Positions 9,408 to 11,349 of a stretch of DNA of 11,349 nt are shown in pieces; position 1 is the stretch's first letter, and every line of letters begins with the position of its first letter. The DNA is from Cudoniella acicularis (Eukaryota > Ascomycota > Leotiomycetes > Helotiales > Helotiaceae), in NCBI GenBank assembly GCA_013054445.1, contig JAAMPI010001693.1:1-11349 (forward strand), in the 5' to 3' direction. The translations under genes and the position numbers were made by a program. Below the pieces are notes generated by a model. That model worked only from the letters and a program-made list of their open reading frames with translations. It had not been told where the DNA came from and did not search any database.

Positions 9408-9656
9408 GATTCTATCCCGGATCCTCCTTCGAACGTCTTCCTAGCATTCGATTTCAACTGATCTGGCCACGCGATGACGATATATCGTACCTATGCAACC
9501 TTTTAACCAGTCCATACTATATTTACACGCCGGCACAGACCTTTCAACAAAGTTACAAACAGCTCCCGATGAGAATACCGTCCACAGGTCGACTTGAGCG
9601 CCCAACGCAGCAGCAAGGGGAAGGGGAGCATTCCTTGGACAACGGCCCCGATGAAG

Positions 9657-9746
9657 GTATGTAGCCTTCCGCAACTGCCGCCTCACGACTCGGTGAATCC
9701 GCAGAGCCTATGCGCCGCGAGCTCATTGATTGCTGTCTGACTGCAG
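9657..9746 (+). other. Candidate 5'UTR intron of the plus-strand gene
   Basis: The donor GTATGT (9657-9662), branch-like CTGAC (9737-9741) and acceptor TGCAG (9742-9746) define a 90-nt intron in the leader of the gene starting at 9981. Splicing would place ATGAAG directly before TGA and create a two-codon uORF. A farther acceptor, TGTAG near 9869 with its own CTGAC, is an alternative. There is no transcript evidence. Confidence 0.4.
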
Positions 9747-9921
9747 TGAACCCCCCCGCTGCTACTGCTGCTGGTGCACGCGAGCACAGCAGGTTCCACT
9801 GCTCGACATATTCGATTTTTCTCCACCTCGATTTCAGCATTTACTGACAGAATCTTTGTCTCTGTGTAGACGTCATCTAGGCCTCGAGAAATTGGCGGGA
9901 GCTTCGCCAGCAGACGGGGGC

Positions 9922-9942
9922 ATGGTGCCCAACTGTCAATAA
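9922..9942 (+). promoter_or_regulatory. Short upstream ORF (MVPNCQ)
   Basis: An ATG at 9922 opens six codons and ends in TAA at 9940-9942, 38 nt before the main ATG at 9981. If it lies in the mRNA leader it could reduce or tune translation of the downstream protein. Its frame differs from the main ORF. Confidence 0.45.
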
Positions 9943-9980
9943 GTGACACCAATCACCACGTCACTGAAGCAATAGGAGAC

Positions 9981-11349
9981 ATGTACGGCGATGATGACTA
10001 CTCGAAACGCGATTCACGACCCCTAAGCTTTGTGTCCTCACCTTTGAATGAAGACGAAGGAACCTCATATCTTGACTCCGCAAAAACATCAAGAACGCGG
10101 CCTCCACCAAGTACGAATGGCAATACGGGAAAGAAGGCTCATACCTCACCTGCAATGATGCAAAGTCCAAGAAGCAGCTCTTTTGATAAGGGTCAGTTGT
10201 CGCCCTCGTTATCCCTCCGGGATCGCAGTCCCAACGATGCCGCCAATACACAATTTCCACTCAACGACATAGACTATGAATCGAATCCGGCTGCAGTCGC
10301 GCAGGAGCTTAGCAACCTTCAAGCTTTACGGCGTATGTCGATGGACGTTGGTAATACGAGCGACCCTGATTTACCTTCTTTCCAAGGCGTTTCCTTGATG
10401 CCCTCCGTTGCTCCCACCGGCGACGACGACGAAGATGATCCATCGAGGCTCTTTTGGGTTCCAGCCAGGGTGCATCCAGAGCTTGCTCCGATGGAATTCA
10501 AGACGTTTTTTAGAGAATCGAGTACAATCTATTAAGAGAAGATCTGGTGACCAAACACCGCTGTCTCCGGACGGGATCGAGAGAAGTGGATCGGGTGGAG
10601 GGCTGAGGAGGAAGAAGTCCATGTTATCGCGGCAGATAGACAATGATGGCGGTCGAGGTGCGGTTGGATATAAAGACGGCGCTGAGCAATTAGAAAGGAA
10701 GAAATCGCTCTCGACAAACCAAGCACCAGAGCTCAAGATATCCGATTTGCAGGAACTAGACGCCCTAGTCAGGGACCCTTCAAAGGCAATGCAGAAGTTG
10801 ACTCTTGATACGGGGAATCGACAATCTGCAGAAGGTTCTCTCGAGGATATGCCGATTCTTCCACAAGCGCCTGGGATAGGGCTGCGACGTTCTACAAGGA
10901 CCACTTATCGGAGGGGCAGTTTACGAAAAGGCGAAAGGGTACCATTCTCCAAAAGAGCCGGTTCAGGTCGAGGAGATACTGATGGAGAGGACTCCCCACA
11001 GTCTTCTCCAATAGATGGACGGCCATCAATTGGATACCCCTTGACGAAAGTCCAGTCAGAGCCATCTACAACCGAGAATTTTTCTAGGCCAAATCGTGGA
11101 GCGCGTCGACTTCAGACCTTGCAGCAAAGCAATCTAGTAACTCCAACCCCCCCCGAGAAAGTCACATGATGAGCCAGTGAGCTCGAATACAAGCAAAGAA
11201 ACCAGCGAAGTCTCCCCTCAACCGCCGCAACTAGGCCAGGTTCCTAGGAGCAGCACATTTCCAAGAATTGAAACCCCAGTTCCGAAAATCGTCGAAACCC
11301 CTCCTCCTGAAGAGGTAGGGCCACCTCCAAAACAGACCCATCAATTTCC
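9981..11349 (+). CDS. Uncharacterised Ser/Pro-rich basic fungal protein, frame broken twice, 3' partial
   Basis: The first in-frame ATG after a stop at 9867-9869 opens MYGDDDYSKRDSRPLSFVSSP. The protein runs in three frames: 9981 to about 10505, about 10507 to about 11152, and about 11153 to the window end. Each switch is explained by one extra base in a homopolymer. The joined product would exceed 450 residues and is still open at 11349. The N-terminal part (about 1-150) is disordered and Ser/Pro-rich. An acidic GDDDEDD run is followed by LFWVPARVHPELAPMEFK, which looks like a folded motif. Next come a helical stretch ending RVQSIKRRSGD, the basic motif GLRRKKSMLSRQID, then KISDLQELDALVRDPSKAM and the Arg-rich GLRRSTRTTYRRGSLRKGER. 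The end is Pro-rich. Several R-x-x-S sites could be phosphorylated. I do not recognise the family with confidence and assign no function. Confidence 0.75.
10506..10511 (+). other. Frameshift site 1: T6 run
   Basis: In the upstream frame the protein reads EFKT then FFRESSTIY and stops at 10533-10535. With one T fewer it reads EFKTFLENRVQSIKRRSGD and continues for over 200 codons. No nearby GT...AG intron that I tested restores the frame. The cause (sequencing, assembly or mutation) cannot be decided here. Confidence 0.75.
11147..11154 (+). other. Frameshift site 2: C8 run
   Basis: The current frame reads TPTPPEKVT and stops at 11167-11169. With one C fewer it reads TPTPPRKSHDEPVSSNTSKE and stays open, Pro- and Ser-rich, to the window end (65 further codons). 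This is again a single-base excess in a homopolymer. Confidence 0.75.

Larger units (their letters stand above)
7322..9656. other. Long divergent intergenic region
   Basis: About 2.3 kb of non-coding DNA lies between the GH78 start and the presumed 5'UTR of the plus-strand gene. The GH78-proximal part is AT-rich. From about 8350 the DNA is more GC-rich. Overlapping open frames at 8353-8747 and 8992-9457 (low-complexity GSGSG from a repeat) have no recognisable domain, so I do not call genes. Both promoters must lie here, but no unambiguous core element is visible. Confidence 0.55.

Noticed and set aside
8992..9457. Minus-strand open frames, one with a Gly-Ser repeat
   Set aside because: The Gly-Ser run is just the CCACTT hexamer repeat translated. 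The other frame is low-complexity with no family resemblance.
10470..10513. An intron explaining the first frameshift (GTGCAT to TTTTAG)
   Set aside because: Removing these 44 nt does not lead into the long downstream frame, and it would delete the HPELAPMEFK motif.

Overview
The window is chromosomal DNA of a filamentous ascomycete (Pezizomycotina). The signs are spliceosomal genes with short GT...AG introns and GCTAAY/CTGAC branch sites, large AT-rich or low-complexity intergenic spaces, and protein families typical of these fungi. A leotiomycete-like host is a guess only. I see no bacterial operon, CRISPR array, tRNA, rRNA or intact transposon.

Layout. Positions 1-935 are non-coding and hold one GC-centred foldback (268-333). 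On the minus strand at 936-2554 is a four-exon gene for a Slm1/Slm2-type protein of about 457 aa: an F-BAR-like helical region, then a PH domain. Positions 2555-4317 are intergenic and hold a heptamer tandem repeat, a diverged two-copy repeat of about 94 bp, and a hairpin downstream of the next gene. On the minus strand at 4318-7321 is an eight-exon gene for a secreted GH78 alpha-L-rhamnosidase-type glycosidase of about 684 aa; all exons join in frame. Positions 7322-9980 separate it from a divergent plus-strand gene and contain palindromes, a hexamer repeat, a candidate 5'UTR intron and a short uORF. From 9981 to the window end runs a plus-strand gene for a Ser/Pro-rich, basic protein that I do not recognise. 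Its reading frame is broken twice, each time at a homopolymer (T6 and C8).

The three genes show no shared pathway: one acts in plasma-membrane/TORC2 signalling, one in extracellular sugar release, and one is unknown.

The most interesting signals are in the GH78 introns and the third gene. Two neighbouring GH78 introns (6601-6760 and 6131-6268) look like copies of one sequence, and two others (7106-7204, 5092-5214) share a related 3' module. This resembles the introner-like elements described in fungi. The double homopolymer frameshift in the third gene is either sequencing error or real decay.
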